64,000 bases of DNA from Branchiostoma floridae (Eukaryota > Chordata > Leptocardii > Amphioxiformes > Branchiostomatidae). The stretch lies in contig NC_049995.1 in the NCBI RefSeq assembly GCF_000003815.2, forward strand, positions 5,072,183 through 5,136,182, given 5' to 3'. Position 1 is the stretch's first letter, and each line of letters starts with the position of its first letter. A program made the translations under genes and the position numbers. The notes under the pieces are model-generated. The model saw only the letters and a program-made list of their open reading frames with translations, was not told the DNA's origin and did no database searches. Below are positions 22,548 through 34,114 of this stretch, one piece after another.

Positions 22548-23427
22548 ATCTACCGGTTTACCCTAAGGGGGTGTTGCAATATGTATGTGCAGACAACTCT
22601 CAGTTGGAAATCTATTCAAAATAGTCACAAACATGCAGCTTATTAGAATACTATATTGATATTCCAGGTCAACAAAACGTGACATTCCCTACTAAGACCA
22701 AATTCCTCAATCTACAACTGTATAAAACTAGACTAGGATACTCTGAGCCGAGGGCTATACAGAATTACAGAATTGCATCTTTGATAATTTTTCTCCTAAA
22801 ACGTTAACATTGAGTTTACTAGTATACTAATAACTTACCGGCACTTCGCAGAATGTTTGCTTGTTGTGATCACCGAAGTATTTGCGTCCGGGAGATGCGT
22901 GCCAAACTTTAGCCCTCTGAACCATGCCTGGTCTCTGCATTCATGCCAGACTGTGATATGGTCACCCGAACCTGATTTTACGATCTAGTCGAACTTGTTT
23001 CAGAGTCACAGAGTGTCTAAATACACCATAAGCACAGGCATGCACTATGATTACTCTAGTGACAAGATTCTCCTGGAACTGTTTAAGGAGGCAAGCGTAG
23101 TATGAACATGCTTTACTGAGGTCATGCACCTTTATCGGAGTCAACGCCCGAACTGGCAGCCGCTCCATGCTTCAATGGTCAGCACTTCGCAAAGTTACCA
23201 TGGCAACAAGGAGAAAGTGAAAATACCTATACTAGTAATCCCAACAAAAATAAGAATTCGTGCAGAAATACTTACCGAGCTTCCTACAGATTGTGCATGT
23301 TGAAGAGTGGACTGTCCATCTTACACTGCCCAGGCTATATATAAAAAAAGTTGTCCAACTTACCCAACAAAGACTAGGCGCTGACCTCCCCAGAGGCGAT
23401 CTTACCTACTTTATCACCTGCGCGTGT

Positions 23428-23660
23428 CCTCTTGAGTGAGATCGCGTGGCGCACGTTGGGCTCAGGCCCAAGAGGTCAGATGTTCGAATCCCATGTCACC
23501 GGTCTGGTGCCCTTGGTAAAGGCACTTAACACGGCTTTCCTAACTTGACGCAGGTGGACATGGCCTGGCTTTGGCTAGTGGCAGTGACGGGTACGCACGA
23601 GTCAGGGGTAAGAGAAATTCGAACCCCTTACACCCTTGGTCGGCAGTGCGCCTAGGAGGA
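23428..23660 (+). repeat. tRNA-derived SINE, family 1 (unit 3 copy)
   Basis: The head has box-B-like gttcgaatccc, and the body (ggtgcccttggtaaaggcactt, ggctttcctaacttgac, tttggctagtggcagtga) matches the unit 1 copy at 9731-9960. The position in the duplicated unit is the same. Confidence 0.7.
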
Positions 23661-24425
23661 GAAATTCCATAATAAAAAAGCCGCGGTACTCTTCTTGATG
23701 TTAATTTAGTCTTGAAATGAAGTCCACCATTGTCTCCTTAAATCCTTGAATTACAGTATGCCATTGTTGACGTTTTAGTCTCCTTCCCGACTGGCCTTTT
23801 ATCCTGGAGATTCCTATGGCAATGATTGACGTCCCCTATTCACCTGACACTCCCTTTCCATGCCTGAGGTCTGTGAATGCCTCCCGCTCAGGGTATGGGT
23901 ACTTGTTACTAATATTTTCTACGACTGGCTGTACACAGCATTCAACCGACGGGATGGACTGGCTCCTTTCTTGGAGTCATGGGCCTAGGATTTTGGCGGA
24001 TGGGGAACTGGCCACTTTACCAACCTAGCTACCTACCTGTCCGCTTGACCTCCAGGGAAGCCCAGTGAAAGGACAAGGTACGGCCACTTTAAAGGATTCA
24101 AATTGAAAAATTGGCATTTAAACAACTGACACTTCATTTCTGTACTTTTGGTCTAAATATCATGTCTACTATCAAAACATTTACAGATGATATGATAAAC
24201 ATCACAGACCACACTTGTTTATAAGCGTTGAATTTTTATTCAAAATATGCCATAAAAGTGGTGCATTGTTCTGATTTGCTTATTTTGATATCAATACATA
24301 CATTCATGTTGTGTGTAAAACGTAATATGGAGGATGGTAACGATGTATATACGGCCTATTGAATCTTACAGGCTACACTCTAATTGTTACTTTACTCTGT
24401 TCGACTGTATCTGTTATATGGTGAT

Positions 24426-25409
24426 TCAGTTCTCATCATCTTGCAGATGGGAAAAGTCCAAAGTTTCCAGTAGTTCTTTGTGCCTTTCCTCTTGACGGTG
24501 CTGCCACCAAGTGTAAACACTAAGTACCACCGTACCCAGTACCACCAGAGACAAGCCCACCCACTTCAGTAGTCCCGGTACCTTCGACAGGAAGAGGTAG
24601 TCCATAAGGATGGTGATTGGTACCACCAGCGTTCCCATGGCAACAGCTATGGCTGCCTTTTCAACATCTAGTACACCCAGAAGGGTTAGCGTGGCTAGGG
24701 CCTGGGTTAGGCCTAACCCTGCTACGTACCCTGTTGTTTTTGCTGACATGGTCCATACAGGAGTCTCCAGTGAGTAAGTCAGTATGAATTGGGCCACAGT
24801 TCCCAACAATGACGTGTACAGCATTATAGGAAGGAAAGATATATTCTTTATAACGACGCGAAACAGTACGATACCAGGCGCTCTGGTCAAAGCAGCAGCC
24901 AGAGGTAAGACGATCGAGACGGCGAGGTTTTGGGTCGAGTCTGCGCCCTGGTGTCCCATCCCGATACCGACTAGAACCACTCCTGTCACACTGATGAGTA
25001 TCCCACAACACGGAATAAGAGTCACGGTTTCCTTTAGTACTATAAACCCAATACAGGTTGTAAACAGCGGTACGGTTCCTTGGACGATTCCAAGAGCGAT
25101 TCCGGGGGCGGCGTAGGTGAAAGACAGGTACAACAGTGTGCTCGCAACCACATTGACAACCGTCATAAGTATCAGTGTGACATTCTGTCGCATATTCTCA
25201 CCGACCAATTTTGGACAAAAGCACGGAACGCACACTATAACAGTTAGAAGCTGTGTAACGCTTACGAAGAAAAGCAGTTGGAATACTGGTACTCCAGCCA
25301 TATGACCGAGTGCCATGAATTCGGCTGACAAAGCCATGAGAATCGTTGATAGCAAATTAAGTAACGGGCCCTTTGCAACCTTCAAGTCTTGACTTATCAT
25401 GTCATTCAT
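24426..25409 (-). CDS. EamA/DMT-superfamily transporter, gene 4 of tandem family
   Basis: This is a 327-residue protein with two EamA-like halves and about ten membrane spans. It starts MNDMISQDLKVAKGP; Met4 would match the start of gene 3, and the upstream ATG is used here for the longest frame. The C-terminus is LLETLDFSHLQDDEN. It is closest to the broken gene 3, especially between residues 100 and 210. It is a single coding exon. A candidate 3' splice site lies about 86 nt upstream (minus TTTTACAG, near 25495), with a possible donor near 26413. A conserved AATAAA lies at 24235-24240. The substrate is unknown. Confidence 0.87.
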   Translation of the reverse strand: MNDMISQDLKVAKGPLLNLLSTILMALSAEFMALGHMAGVPVFQLLFFVSVTQLLTVIVCVPCFCPKLVGENMRQNVTLILMTVVNVVASTLLYLSFTYAAPGIALGIVQGTVPLFTTCIGFIVLKETVTLIPCCGILISVTGVVLVGIGMGHQGADSTQNLAVSIVLPLAAALTRAPGIVLFRVVIKNISFLPIMLYTSLLGTVAQFILTYSLETPVWTMSAKTTGYVAGLGLTQALATLTLLGVLDVEKAAIAVAMGTLVVPITILMDYLFLSKVPGLLKWVGLSLVVLGTVVLSVYTWWQHRQEERHKELLETLDFSHLQDDEN

Positions 25410-25649
25410 GATCCTTTGTCAAAGTTGAAGAAAGCTATGGTGAAAGAGTTATCCAACGATCACGAAGAAAGCGTTGTTTTTTTTCTGGATATACCTGTAA
25501 AAGAGTTATGTTTGTTGTGAGATTTCTTTTGAAATTTGAGAAAAAGTTTTTGGATTTTCATTCTTCATGTTGGTCAAGAGATACTGTTGTTACTACTTGA
25601 CATTATACATCTAGACTACGCAAAAATGTACGCAGAGTAGTAAGCTCTG

Positions 25650-25935
25650 TAAAGGTATATATATATATTTAAGTCCGTATGAGGTCCGCATGGAGTTCTT
25701 GGCATCTACCAAGATCCACAGGTCGCTGGAAAAATTGTAGAAATTAGTCAGATATAAACGCATAACATGCTTGAGAAGTAAGATAGCTGAGGAGTATGGT
25801 TTGTGACTAAGCTAAATTGTCTGACATTTTATCTGCCAATATCTGTCCGATTTCTATTATTTTTCAAGCAACCTGTGAGCCAGGTAGAGGCTAAGACTTC
25901 CATACGGACCTCATACGCACATGTGAGATCCCATA
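25650..25935. mobile_element. ~270-bp MITE (TGAGGTCCGTATGGA type inverted repeats)
   Basis: The left arm (tgaggtccgcatggagttcttggc..accaagatccacagg) is inverted in the right arm (cctgtgagccaggtagaggctaagacttccatacggacctca). A second copy lies at 28883-29474. It sits upstream of gene 4 within the putative 5'UTR intron. Confidence 0.7.
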
Positions 25936-26816
25936 GAATTAGAAAGTTTACAAGCTCTTAGTGATTATTATTATACTGTATGATTTGCAGCACTGAGTGT
26001 ACTTTTCAAGGTCTCATGCTTTATGAACTTTTCACCTTTCTAGCCCGAGGGGTGCCTGGTATAATGTGTGCAGACTTTTCACCTTTGTGCCCGAGGGGAG
26101 CCTTGTGTAATATGTGTAGACAACTCTCTGTCGATATTCAATTGGCAAATTATCACAGACTTCTCACAGCAAACTTTGAGTCGTGAGTATTAATTTAATT
26201 TCTTTGATTTCTATCACAGACTTGCAAATAATCAGAATAGGCCTTCCAGTGTTTAAATCCAGCAAATCGTGATATCGCACAGAGAGTGGAACAGCACTAC
26301 AACTGTCGACGCTAATCAGACTAGGATACTCTGTGCACTATTAGTTTAGACTAGATACATAAACAGTGTGTGTTTACACCTTAGCGGAGGTAACCTTGAG
26401 TGCATAGACTTACCTGAATTTTTCCAGGTTGTATAATGAGCGCTATCACGAAATATTAACGTCGAGGTTGCTGCCAAAACGCTCTGAACAACACCTTATA
26501 ATGTCTGCATTCGTGTCTGCGGTTCAGTTGCCTGAAGTCTTTGTTTATGATCTAGCCAAACTTGTTTTAGAGTCACCCATACAGAGCTTAAGGGCACAGT
26601 TAGTGCAGTCAAATGTCAGAACTAGCTGAGTGTAAGTCGTTTATGACTTTCCCTGAAATGTAAGCTTAGGATACATACCAGAATACGCACTTACGATTTA
26701 TGACAAGTGTACACAAGTACAGTTCATCTCGCAGTGGCCAAATTCGTTATAAAAAGTAGACCAACTTTCCCAACCTCGCCGCGGCTAAGAGCTGACCTCC
26801 CCTGGGGATCACCTTA

Positions 26817-27231
26817 GGCCACATTGGTTTAATTCTATGGATGACATCCACCGCGCATTGATTTTTTTGCCTGCTCAAAACAACTGTGGCCACATGTGAC
26901 ACAATAGCATGCCTGATCAATCAGAACTTTATGCTTGCCAGAAGATCTGCTCTCCAGGGTAAGAGGGCACATGGTCAGAGCATTGGGCCACAGCGCCCCT
27001 GTATTCCTTTAAATAATAATGACAATATAAACATGATTGAAACTTCGACGATTGTCTCTTATACAGTCTTATCAAAGATGAACATATATAAGACAAACCA
27101 AGTCTGGGAAAAATTGACTGGAAGTCCTGTCCTGTGGTGTAGTAGCATTTTTTTGCTGATTTATTTCGCCCTCACGCATTAGTTTTGGGGTCTCCAAAGG
27201 ATGTCATCCATAAAATTAAGACAGTTTGGCC
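26817..27231. mobile_element. 415-bp Harbinger-like MITE (GGCCA ends)
   Basis: The left end GGCCACATTGGTTTAATT continues to atggatgacatcc, and the inverted right end is ggatgtcatccataaaattaag..ttggcc. The flanks are TTA and TTT, so one copy of a TTA target has probably mutated. The ends resemble the element at 18490-19709. It entered a unit 4/5 flank that still aligns with gctgacctccccagaggcgatcttacc in other units. Confidence 0.72.
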
Positions 27232-27706
27232 TTTCTTAACTACTGTACAAACTTAACTGAATGGTGGCGACATTCTATTAGAAACTGACAGGTAAAGGAA
27301 GAGTGACCAAAATCATCAAACATCCACCTAGTGCAGGCAACCACCTCCAGTCCTTGGTCCCTTGAGCGGTTGCTGAATCCAGGGTTAACTGTATATCATT
27401 ACTAGCTATAGCTTTTATAATAATTAGAATGAAATTCATCAACGTTTCTAAATAGCACTAGCTGGTGGTATGACAGACATCACACAATTACATGCAACAT
27501 ATGGTGAAATTTTATTCAAAACGACCAATACACAAGCTTTGACTCTTCAAATTCAATAATTGTTCTAACACAGTGCCGAGTCTGAATTCAGAAAATGTAT
27601 CGTGTCATGAAACAGTTAAAGATAGATTATATCACATTCATCGTCATCAGTCACATCAAATTACGGTAATGTTATGGCGTATAATAAAACGTAATGATGC
27701 ATAAGG

Positions 27707-28430
27707 TTACACCATAGTTATTAATTCTGTCTGTAAAGGTATATCTGTATACGTTACTTTGGTTTTCACAAACGTATCTGTACGCAATATAGATGGTTGG
27801 TTAACATTGCTAGTCTCTTCTGAGTTAGACTGATCACTATGATATGTTTGATACCACTTAAACCCGCCTACAAAGACAATTGATACAGCTGTGATCATGG
27901 CTCCAATGTATTCTGTTAATAAAGCAACAAGGTCTAGTATGAAATACTGAAAAGCATAAGCTAAAGCGACTGATAGTCCTCGCAAAATCGCTACTGTACT
28001 GGCGTTCTCTAAAGCCAAGCTTCTATACAAACAAGCAATTGATATGCTGTATATTGCACCCTGTCCTCTTAGTATACCGACGACAGAAATGTCCAGGTTC
28101 CACTTTGGTATATTGAATATATACATCGCTGGGAATACAAGCAGAGAACCTAGGCTTTCCATATAGACTAATACCGTGAGTTGTGGAACTTTCTGAAGAA
28201 ATGCTCTGCTCAAAACGTTGCTAGTGACCAGTCCTAGTGTGCCAAGAAAAGCCAGAACTATCCCCAACGATGTATTCACTAGTAATAGCGTCTTGAATGA
28301 TAACTTGAGACAAGATACTCGAGTTCGCGTTGACCTTATCCACCAGAGTCGGTGTGACACGAAGTAAGCAGTATTGGCACAACAAGTTGAATGACATACG
28401 AACTCACCAGTACCGACAGTCGATGCAATT
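27707..28430 (-). pseudogene. EamA/DMT transporter gene 5, second half only
   Basis: The frame encodes only the second EamA half (about VNTSLGIVLAFLGTLGLVTS through FVGGFKWYQTYHSD) plus a longer hydrophilic tail ending in TELITMV. It is the most diverged family member. The frame has no in-frame ATG before the first membrane span: the upstream open stretch reaches a stop near 28445 and the only early candidate is GTG at 28358-28360. The first EamA half was not found before 31 kb. It is either a truncated gene or the last exon of a gene whose 5' exon is lost. An AATAAA lies at 27511-27516. Confidence 0.6.
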
Positions 28431-28882
28431 GTACTGATCTTGCCAATCTACGTGAAGTCGAACTTTGATACCAACTACGGACAAGGCTGTGGTGACATCA
28501 TTTCCAGACAAGGCTGTGATGATGACATCATTTCCGCCGAGAAACTGGTGATATCTTGTTTAGACTTGTTTAGACCTTAGTTGCTGTTCTTAGAAATAGT
28601 AAGGATAAGCTTAAGCAACCATTATACAATATTTAGAATAGGCATACACTGCTAAGAACAAATGTATACATACATGTACATGTATATATGAGACGTGATG
28701 CCTCTTCTGTATACGAATATGTACGCGTTTAAATGCACACCCTTGGTAAGATCTTGCTAAAGGTTGGTTCACAAAGGTGAAAAGTTCATGAAACATGTGA
28801 CCTTGAAAAGAACACTCAGTGCTGCGAATCATTACAGTATAGTATTAATCACTAAAAGCTGGTAAAACGTTCTATTTCTATT

Positions 28883-29474
28883 GGTCTCACACGTGCGTAT
28901 ATATTCAAGTCAAGTCCGTTTGAGGTCCATAGGGAAGTTTTAACCTTTACCAGGCTCCACAGAACGATGAAATAACAACAGGAATTGTACAAATATAGCC
29001 AAACAACTTGCCAGCAAAGTTAGCGCTATAGCTGGTTGCAAACCGTACCCATTGGGCAACTATCTCATCTGGCATGTTATGTGTTAAGTTAAGTTAAACC
29101 CTTCCCGCGCCAAGGGCGGTGCCTATCTCTGGCGCATAGGGTGGTGCCCATCTCTGTTTCATTAGCCCTGGGCCACACACAACGCAAGCACTACAGCAGG
29201 GGGCTAGTCCATTGGTAGTGGTGTGTGTTCAACTTCCATACTCTTTCCCGAATGCTGAGTGCTAAGCAGAGAAAGCAGCATGTACCATTTTTTATAGTCT
29301 TTGGTATGACTCGGCCGGGATCGAACTCACGACCTTCCGAATGCAAGGCGAACACTCTACCCACTAGGCCATTGCACCGGCTATGTGTACTATCCTAGTT
29401 TTCCAGCGCCCCGTGGAGCCTGATAGAGGCTAAGAATTCCATATGGACATCAGACGGACTAGGATATGTGTGAC
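28883..29474. mobile_element. MITE (second copy of the 25650 family) containing a SINE
   Basis: The outer arms (ggtctcacacgtgcgtat..gtccgtttgaggtcc and ggagcctgatagaggctaag..ggacatcagacgga) match the MITE at 25650-25935. About 300 bp of SINE sequence splits the interior. The MITE is therefore older than the SINE insertion. Confidence 0.65.
29088..29381 (-). repeat. tRNA-derived SINE, family 2, best copy
   Basis: On the minus strand the head (29381-29310) has a box-A-like TGGCCTAGTGGG and a box-B-like GAGTTCGATCCC, with an Ala-like TGC at the anticodon position. The body includes ctaagcagagaaagc and gcgggaagggtt reverse-complement segments. Other copies are at 1925-2225 and 57237-57410. The head is tRNA-like, but its linked body marks it as a SINE. 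Confidence 0.75.
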
Positions 29475-29479
29475 CTTAA

Positions 29480-31300
29480 GACCACTATAATTCCAATGGT
29501 AACTACGATATCTGAATATCATTATCCGGATGTGTACGTGACAGGTGTGTTTTCAAGGCCTAAGTATATACGTCACAATTTGACCTTCGAGGGAGGTCAC
29601 TCCCCTGAGGTAAGGTGACTGTATCGTGTATACAGTTCGTGCTAAGGATGTACAGTGTTCTTGGACTATCAGTGGACGTCTATCATAAGAGTGAAAGGGC
29701 CCCATATGAAATGGGGGGGTGATTGTTATATTGTTCTCCCATACTGTTTAGCCTGTTGTTCACATAGTAGAATATTGAGATTCATTTTTCATGTTTATTT
29801 TGTAAGTTATAATCGACCATACGAGTCACTGCACTTTTGTTTGTGAATAAAGGTTCTCAATATTCAGTCTCATATACATTAATAGCATTATTAAGGCCTC
29901 ACTGACTTCATGTTATGAATGACATTCTCTGTTGACCTCAAAACGTGTAACTAATAAAGTTGTACTGCTACTGACCGACAATACAAACGACCCATTACAA
30001 AAAAGGCCATCAAAAGTGTATTATGGGCAACAAAAAAGTACGAAAAATGCCCAGAGAGCCTGCTATGGAGGCAAAAGATAACTTAACTTAAGTTATGGGT
30101 GTTCTAGTGGTTTTATATGATGCTGCAGTACAAAGTCCAGTTTGGCGACCCATGTTCTGCACAAATGATATGGTAACGATGTTTTTAGCCAGTTGATTTG
30201 AAAATAGATTTAATTAGTAACCTATAGTTACGTCGGTTCCTATTTTTTGATTGCTCAGGCTTGGGACTTTGATTGAATATTGTGTTCCACACTAATGTCA
30301 TATGTTTACCTTTGTAGATAACATCCCGCACTAGCTGACAGTACATACCGCTCTCGGGGTCATGTTGTTCCGTAGAACGTTTCATCTTCTTGTTATCTAC
30401 ATGGGTAAATATCACCTCCGGTACCTGTTTACACTTTGCCCCTCCTCCCATAACACATGATCCCTTGTTGTCATCAAATTGTGTTTACAGAGAGTCCGGA
30501 GTTTAAATCACTAGTAAACCCATATATAGGACATGCCCATGTTCACAAAAAGTAGTTACTCGAGCAACTGGATATGGTTTTAGAAACGGCCAGACGTTTC
30601 GGATAGTATCCACTATCCTTCGGCAGTTACACTGAAGAGATCTGGAAGAAACAGGTCTTTTATACTCTAACTATGAATGAAGACAATTTCAGATGTCCAA
30701 TAGGAAATGTTGTCAGACAATTCAAGCTGAAGACAATTTGGATTCCAAAGAAAACAAAGGTAAGGCAAAGACAAGCTGAGGACAATTTGGATTTCAAAGG
30801 ATAGCAAGGCTAAGACACAGTTAGTGCAAATGATGCCCATGTTCCCTATTGAAACAAAAGTGGCAATATAAACATGATTGAAATGGTGACGATTATCTCT
30901 ATAATCTTACTGGAGGTGAACATAAGACAAACTAAGCCTGTTTAGTCCTCTGGTTTAGCAGAATTTTTGCTGGCCTTTCGTTTTTTCGCCGTCGCGCATT
31001 AGTTTTGGGGTCTCCAGAGAATGTCACACATAAAATCAATGTGGCCTTACCTAAGTACAGGCTGAACTAACATTCGAAGTAAGGATAAGGCAGTAATTCA
31101 ATTCAATTAAATGGCAGAACACAAGAAGAGAATGATTCTGAACTGTGTTTAATTCACAAACAACTTAGCTACATCTTTGTATTTGATCATTATGCAAGCT
31201 TTTCTACATTATTTGATCTACAAGCTACATGTCTTAAACGTTAACACAGAATCACTATCTTATCGGTAAAAATGAACTTAATCAGATTGTTTGCATTTTA
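29480..31300. other. Intergenic spacer between transporter and esterase clusters
   Basis: No gene is supported here. It contains a repeat tail with a hairpin and GAAACGTC near 30590-30640 (minus strand), an imperfect repeat of gacaattt..attccaaag at 30690-30800, and a truncated copy of the 26817 MITE at about 30830-31046 that ends in GGCC followed by TTA. Confidence 0.5.
30830..31046. mobile_element. 5'-truncated Harbinger-like MITE
   Basis: Segments ggcaatataaacatgattgaaa, cgcattagttttggggtctcca and the final atgtggcc match the right half of the element at 26817-27231. The left inverted repeat is missing. The right flank is TTA. Confidence 0.65.
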
Positions 31301-31704
31301 TTAATATTAAGTCAAATTAACTGGCACAACGTTTGGTCTTGAAGTTACAGACATGCAATAGTTTCCACCGAATAATGTACTCATGCTAGATGTATGTACT
31401 CATAATTAATGAGTTACGGACCGTATTCTTTCTAATAACACAGCAGTCTTTGTATATATATTTGCCTATCTTTACATTATGGGAGTTGTGACTTTTAAAG
31501 ATAATATTATTATATACAAATCTGTCTGTATCATCGGGTCTCTTGAAATCTGTTGTACTTGATTCGAGAATGTAAATAGCTTATTGTGTGAAATCGCGTA
31601 TCTAGAACATTTCATTTAGACCTATGAACCTTTCCTAGTCTCTACCAGAACCTAACCTACATAGCCATAAAGTAATTGATTAGAGGGCGGCTAATTTGCT
31701 ATAG

Positions 31705-33402
31705 CTAGTTGTAATTTGTTCCTGAGTAGACATTTTCCTTATCCCAAAAGTCACACTTTTCTTTGTTAAAGTCTCCATCAATAACGCTTTGGGGAGTGGT
31801 AAAATTCATGTACGGGAACTGGTCACCTTTATACTTGGGCCAGTTCAGTGGTGATTTTAGGACGTTGCCTGTGGTGTAGACCTTCGGGCTAGCCTTGTTA
31901 GGGTCGCCCGTGTGTGCGAAGTTACCGTAGTGATACACCATGGTGTCAGCTAGGACCTGTTCTTCTCGGGTGAAGCTCAAGTTTAGCAGTAGAGGTGTTT
32001 GAAACACGAACGGAATGTCTTCACCATGACAGACGTGACCCTGACAGTAGGCATAGCCTTTCCAAAACGTCTTAAAGGAAAAGGCATGATCAAAGACGTA
32101 AAGCCAGACGTCGTTTTCACCATTTACGGCTGCGTTTCGGATAACATTTCGAGTTGGGCATTGAAAAACCCAGTCTGTTGCGAAGTGAGACAAAAACGGA
32201 CGATAGTCTGATGCTTTTGGCGGGTTGTACTCATCAAGAGCTACCGGCCCTTTTCCATGGAGAAAGGCCAACATAATTCCATCTAACTCAAGTTTAGACA
32301 TAGGCTTACTAAAGGCCTCATAGATGTACAGAACGGCTTCTTCCATTACATTGCCTATAATGAACGGCTTCTTCTGAATCTTTCCATTTGCAAAACTATC
32401 TACAGTTTGTCTAGGCAGAATGTCACCATCTACAGTAGGGCCCCACTGCATGAACAACTCTAGAGGCTTAAATGGGTTAGCTATGTATTTACCGGCTTCA
32501 TTTTGGGCGACAATAAGGTCATCGGCAGGCTTGGAACGAAGGCACTTCATGTCCCCGGCTGAGCAGTTCGCAGACTTGGCAACATCATTCCCGACCCGAA
32601 TCCCTTCTAATTGAGTCTTGTGGGTGATGGAGAACGGCACACTCAGCATGATGGCCTGGTGGAACAAGTCTGTGGTCTTGTCAGTTGTCAGGAGAACTGC
32701 AATCGAATCTGACCCGGCGCTCTGTCCGAAAACGGTTACTTTATCCTTGGCTCCACCAAAGTCTGCGATGTTCTGTTGGACCCACTTCAGTGCCTCAATC
32801 TGATCTAATGTTCCATAGTTTCCTCTGGCATCGTCTTCTCCCTCGCCGGTCACCAGGTAGCCGAAAACGCCGAGTCTGTAGTTGGTCGTCACAACGACGG
32901 TGTTGGTTTTGTTGGCCAAAATCCGCCCATCATACACCATAGCAGAGCCAGTGCCGTACATGTAATGTCCTCCATGAAACCAACAAATAACAGGTAGTCT
33001 GACAGTAGAGTTCGCCAGAACGGATCTGGGCACGAAAACGTTAAGGTACAGACAGTCCTCACTCTGCGTTCTGTTCTTGTCGCGATTACAAGTGTACTGA
33101 TAGTCGATAACGGTCGGTCCACACCCTGGCTGTCGGCATGCCGGACCCGGCACGGTGCCGTCGCGAACTTCGGGCGCCCAAGACTTGTTGTACGCCCGAG
33201 GAGGCTTCCAGCGCAGCTCGCCTACCGGAGGGTTCCCGAACGGGAGACCGAGGAAGATTGCCCCTTCCTCCGCGTACATGCCCCGCACATCTCCATACCG
33301 TGTTCGAACGGTCGGACCCTCCGGTTTCGTTGTTAGAGAGGCCTGCCCAACCAAGACAAGGGCAGCGAAGACCAAGAGCTTGGAGAAGGTTGTTGTCGCC
33401 AT
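31705..33402 (-). CDS. Carboxylesterase, type B, copy A
   Basis: This 565-residue secreted alpha/beta-hydrolase belongs to the carboxylesterase/cholinesterase family and is predicted to hydrolyse ester bonds of small lipids or xenobiotics. I start it at MATTTF (33402); the frame extends 5 codons upstream, but only to a GTG. Residues 1-22 are a signal peptide ending about VGQA. Visible motifs are EDCLYLNV (115), oxyanion HGG (143-145), the nucleophile elbow GQSAG with Ser228, the acid Glu355 in NVMEEA, and His459 in CHGEDIPF. There are several N-glycosylation sites (NKS, NRT, NST, NKT, NCS, NLS, NFT). There is no ER-retention tail. The length is typical of the family. It is a single exon, unlike vertebrate CES genes. 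The natural substrate is unknown. Confidence 0.93.
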   Translation of the reverse strand: MATTTFSKLLVFAALVLVGQASLTTKPEGPTVRTRYGDVRGMYAEEGAIFLGLPFGNPPVGELRWKPPRAYNKSWAPEVRDGTVPGPACRQPGCGPTVIDYQYTCNRDKNRTQSEDCLYLNVFVPRSVLANSTVRLPVICWFHGGHYMYGTGSAMVYDGRILANKTNTVVVTTNYRLGVFGYLVTGEGEDDARGNYGTLDQIEALKWVQQNIADFGGAKDKVTVFGQSAGSDSIAVLLTTDKTTDLFHQAIMLSVPFSITHKTQLEGIRVGNDVAKSANCSAGDMKCLRSKPADDLIVAQNEAGKYIANPFKPLELFMQWGPTVDGDILPRQTVDSFANGKIQKKPFIIGNVMEEAVLYIYEAFSKPMSKLELDGIMLAFLHGKGPVALDEYNPPKASDYRPFLSHFATDWVFQCPTRNVIRNAAVNGENDVWLYVFDHAFSFKTFWKGYAYCQGHVCHGEDIPFVFQTPLLLNLSFTREEQVLADTMVYHYGNFAHTGDPNKASPKVYTTGNVLKSPLNWPKYKGDQFPYMNFTTPQSVIDGDFNKEKCDFWDKENVYSGTNYN

Positions 33403-33550
33403 ACTTAGATGAGACACAATAAGAAGATGTTGATGTCAACCTGTTGTTTGCTTCACCCGGGTACACTTTGGACCCGTGGCCTAATTTAGAAGTGATGAGT
33501 TTAGCACTTTTATCTTTGTAGAATTATTAACACAAGTCTGGTGCACCATG

Positions 33551-33570
33551 GAGCTTTTATCTGATAAAAT
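33551..33570. promoter_or_regulatory. GATA palindrome of esterase A (right arm eroded)
   Basis: The core TTATCTGATAA lies about 150 bp upstream of the ATG. The left arm GAGCTT is kept; on the right AAGCTC has become AATACA. The site is intact upstream of copies B and E and partly intact at C. Confidence 0.6.
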
Positions 33571-33840
33571 ACATCATCATACATTTCCAGCCTCAGCTAC
33601 ACGTACCATTGCGTAGACTGATTGTCATAGTAGTTAGTGTACCAAAACTTCCATAGAGTACCAGAGGTACTAATGGTACTAAAGAACGATCTATATAGTT
33701 GAATCCGTCATTTATTAAAATTTTACGAAAAACAATATCTATTGATATTACACCTAATACACCACAAAGGCATTCTAATATATATAGTAGACAGGAACAA
33801 TCAATACAAGAACACCACAAGAGTATGATTAAAAACAGTG

Positions 33841-33846
33841 TTTATT
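33841..33846 (-). promoter_or_regulatory. Candidate poly(A) signal of esterase B
   Basis: AATAAA on the minus strand lies about 270 bp after the stop, in a block (cacaagagtatgatt..gactcgaaaaatatctaatttt) that is also conserved downstream of stub C at 36265-36270. Confidence 0.5.
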
Positions 33847-34114
33847 TTACATACATGCAATTAAGATATTATATGACTCGAAAAATATCTAATTTTGCTG
33901 GTATCATACCTTAGATACAGAAATCACTTCTACATCGGCAAAACATGATTAACAAAACATCATCAGGGTGCGCATGATTTACATTATAGGTCAAACTAAC
34001 GGCATTTTGTTTTGAAGTTTCAGGGTATGATGTAATTTCAGCATCAGTTACTGTCATATTTCTATTTTCATCTAAAAATAAGTTTGATACTTTCCATATC
34101 ATTAAGCTATTTTT

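Noticed and set aside
29310-29381. A tRNA-Ala gene on the minus strand
   Set aside because: The tRNA-like sequence has a weak cloverleaf and is fused to a body shared with other SINE copies, so it is a SINE head.
33403-33417. Five extra N-terminal codons for esterase A
   Set aside because: The extension begins with GTG, not ATG; MATTTF at 33402 is the first ATG and directly starts the signal peptide.
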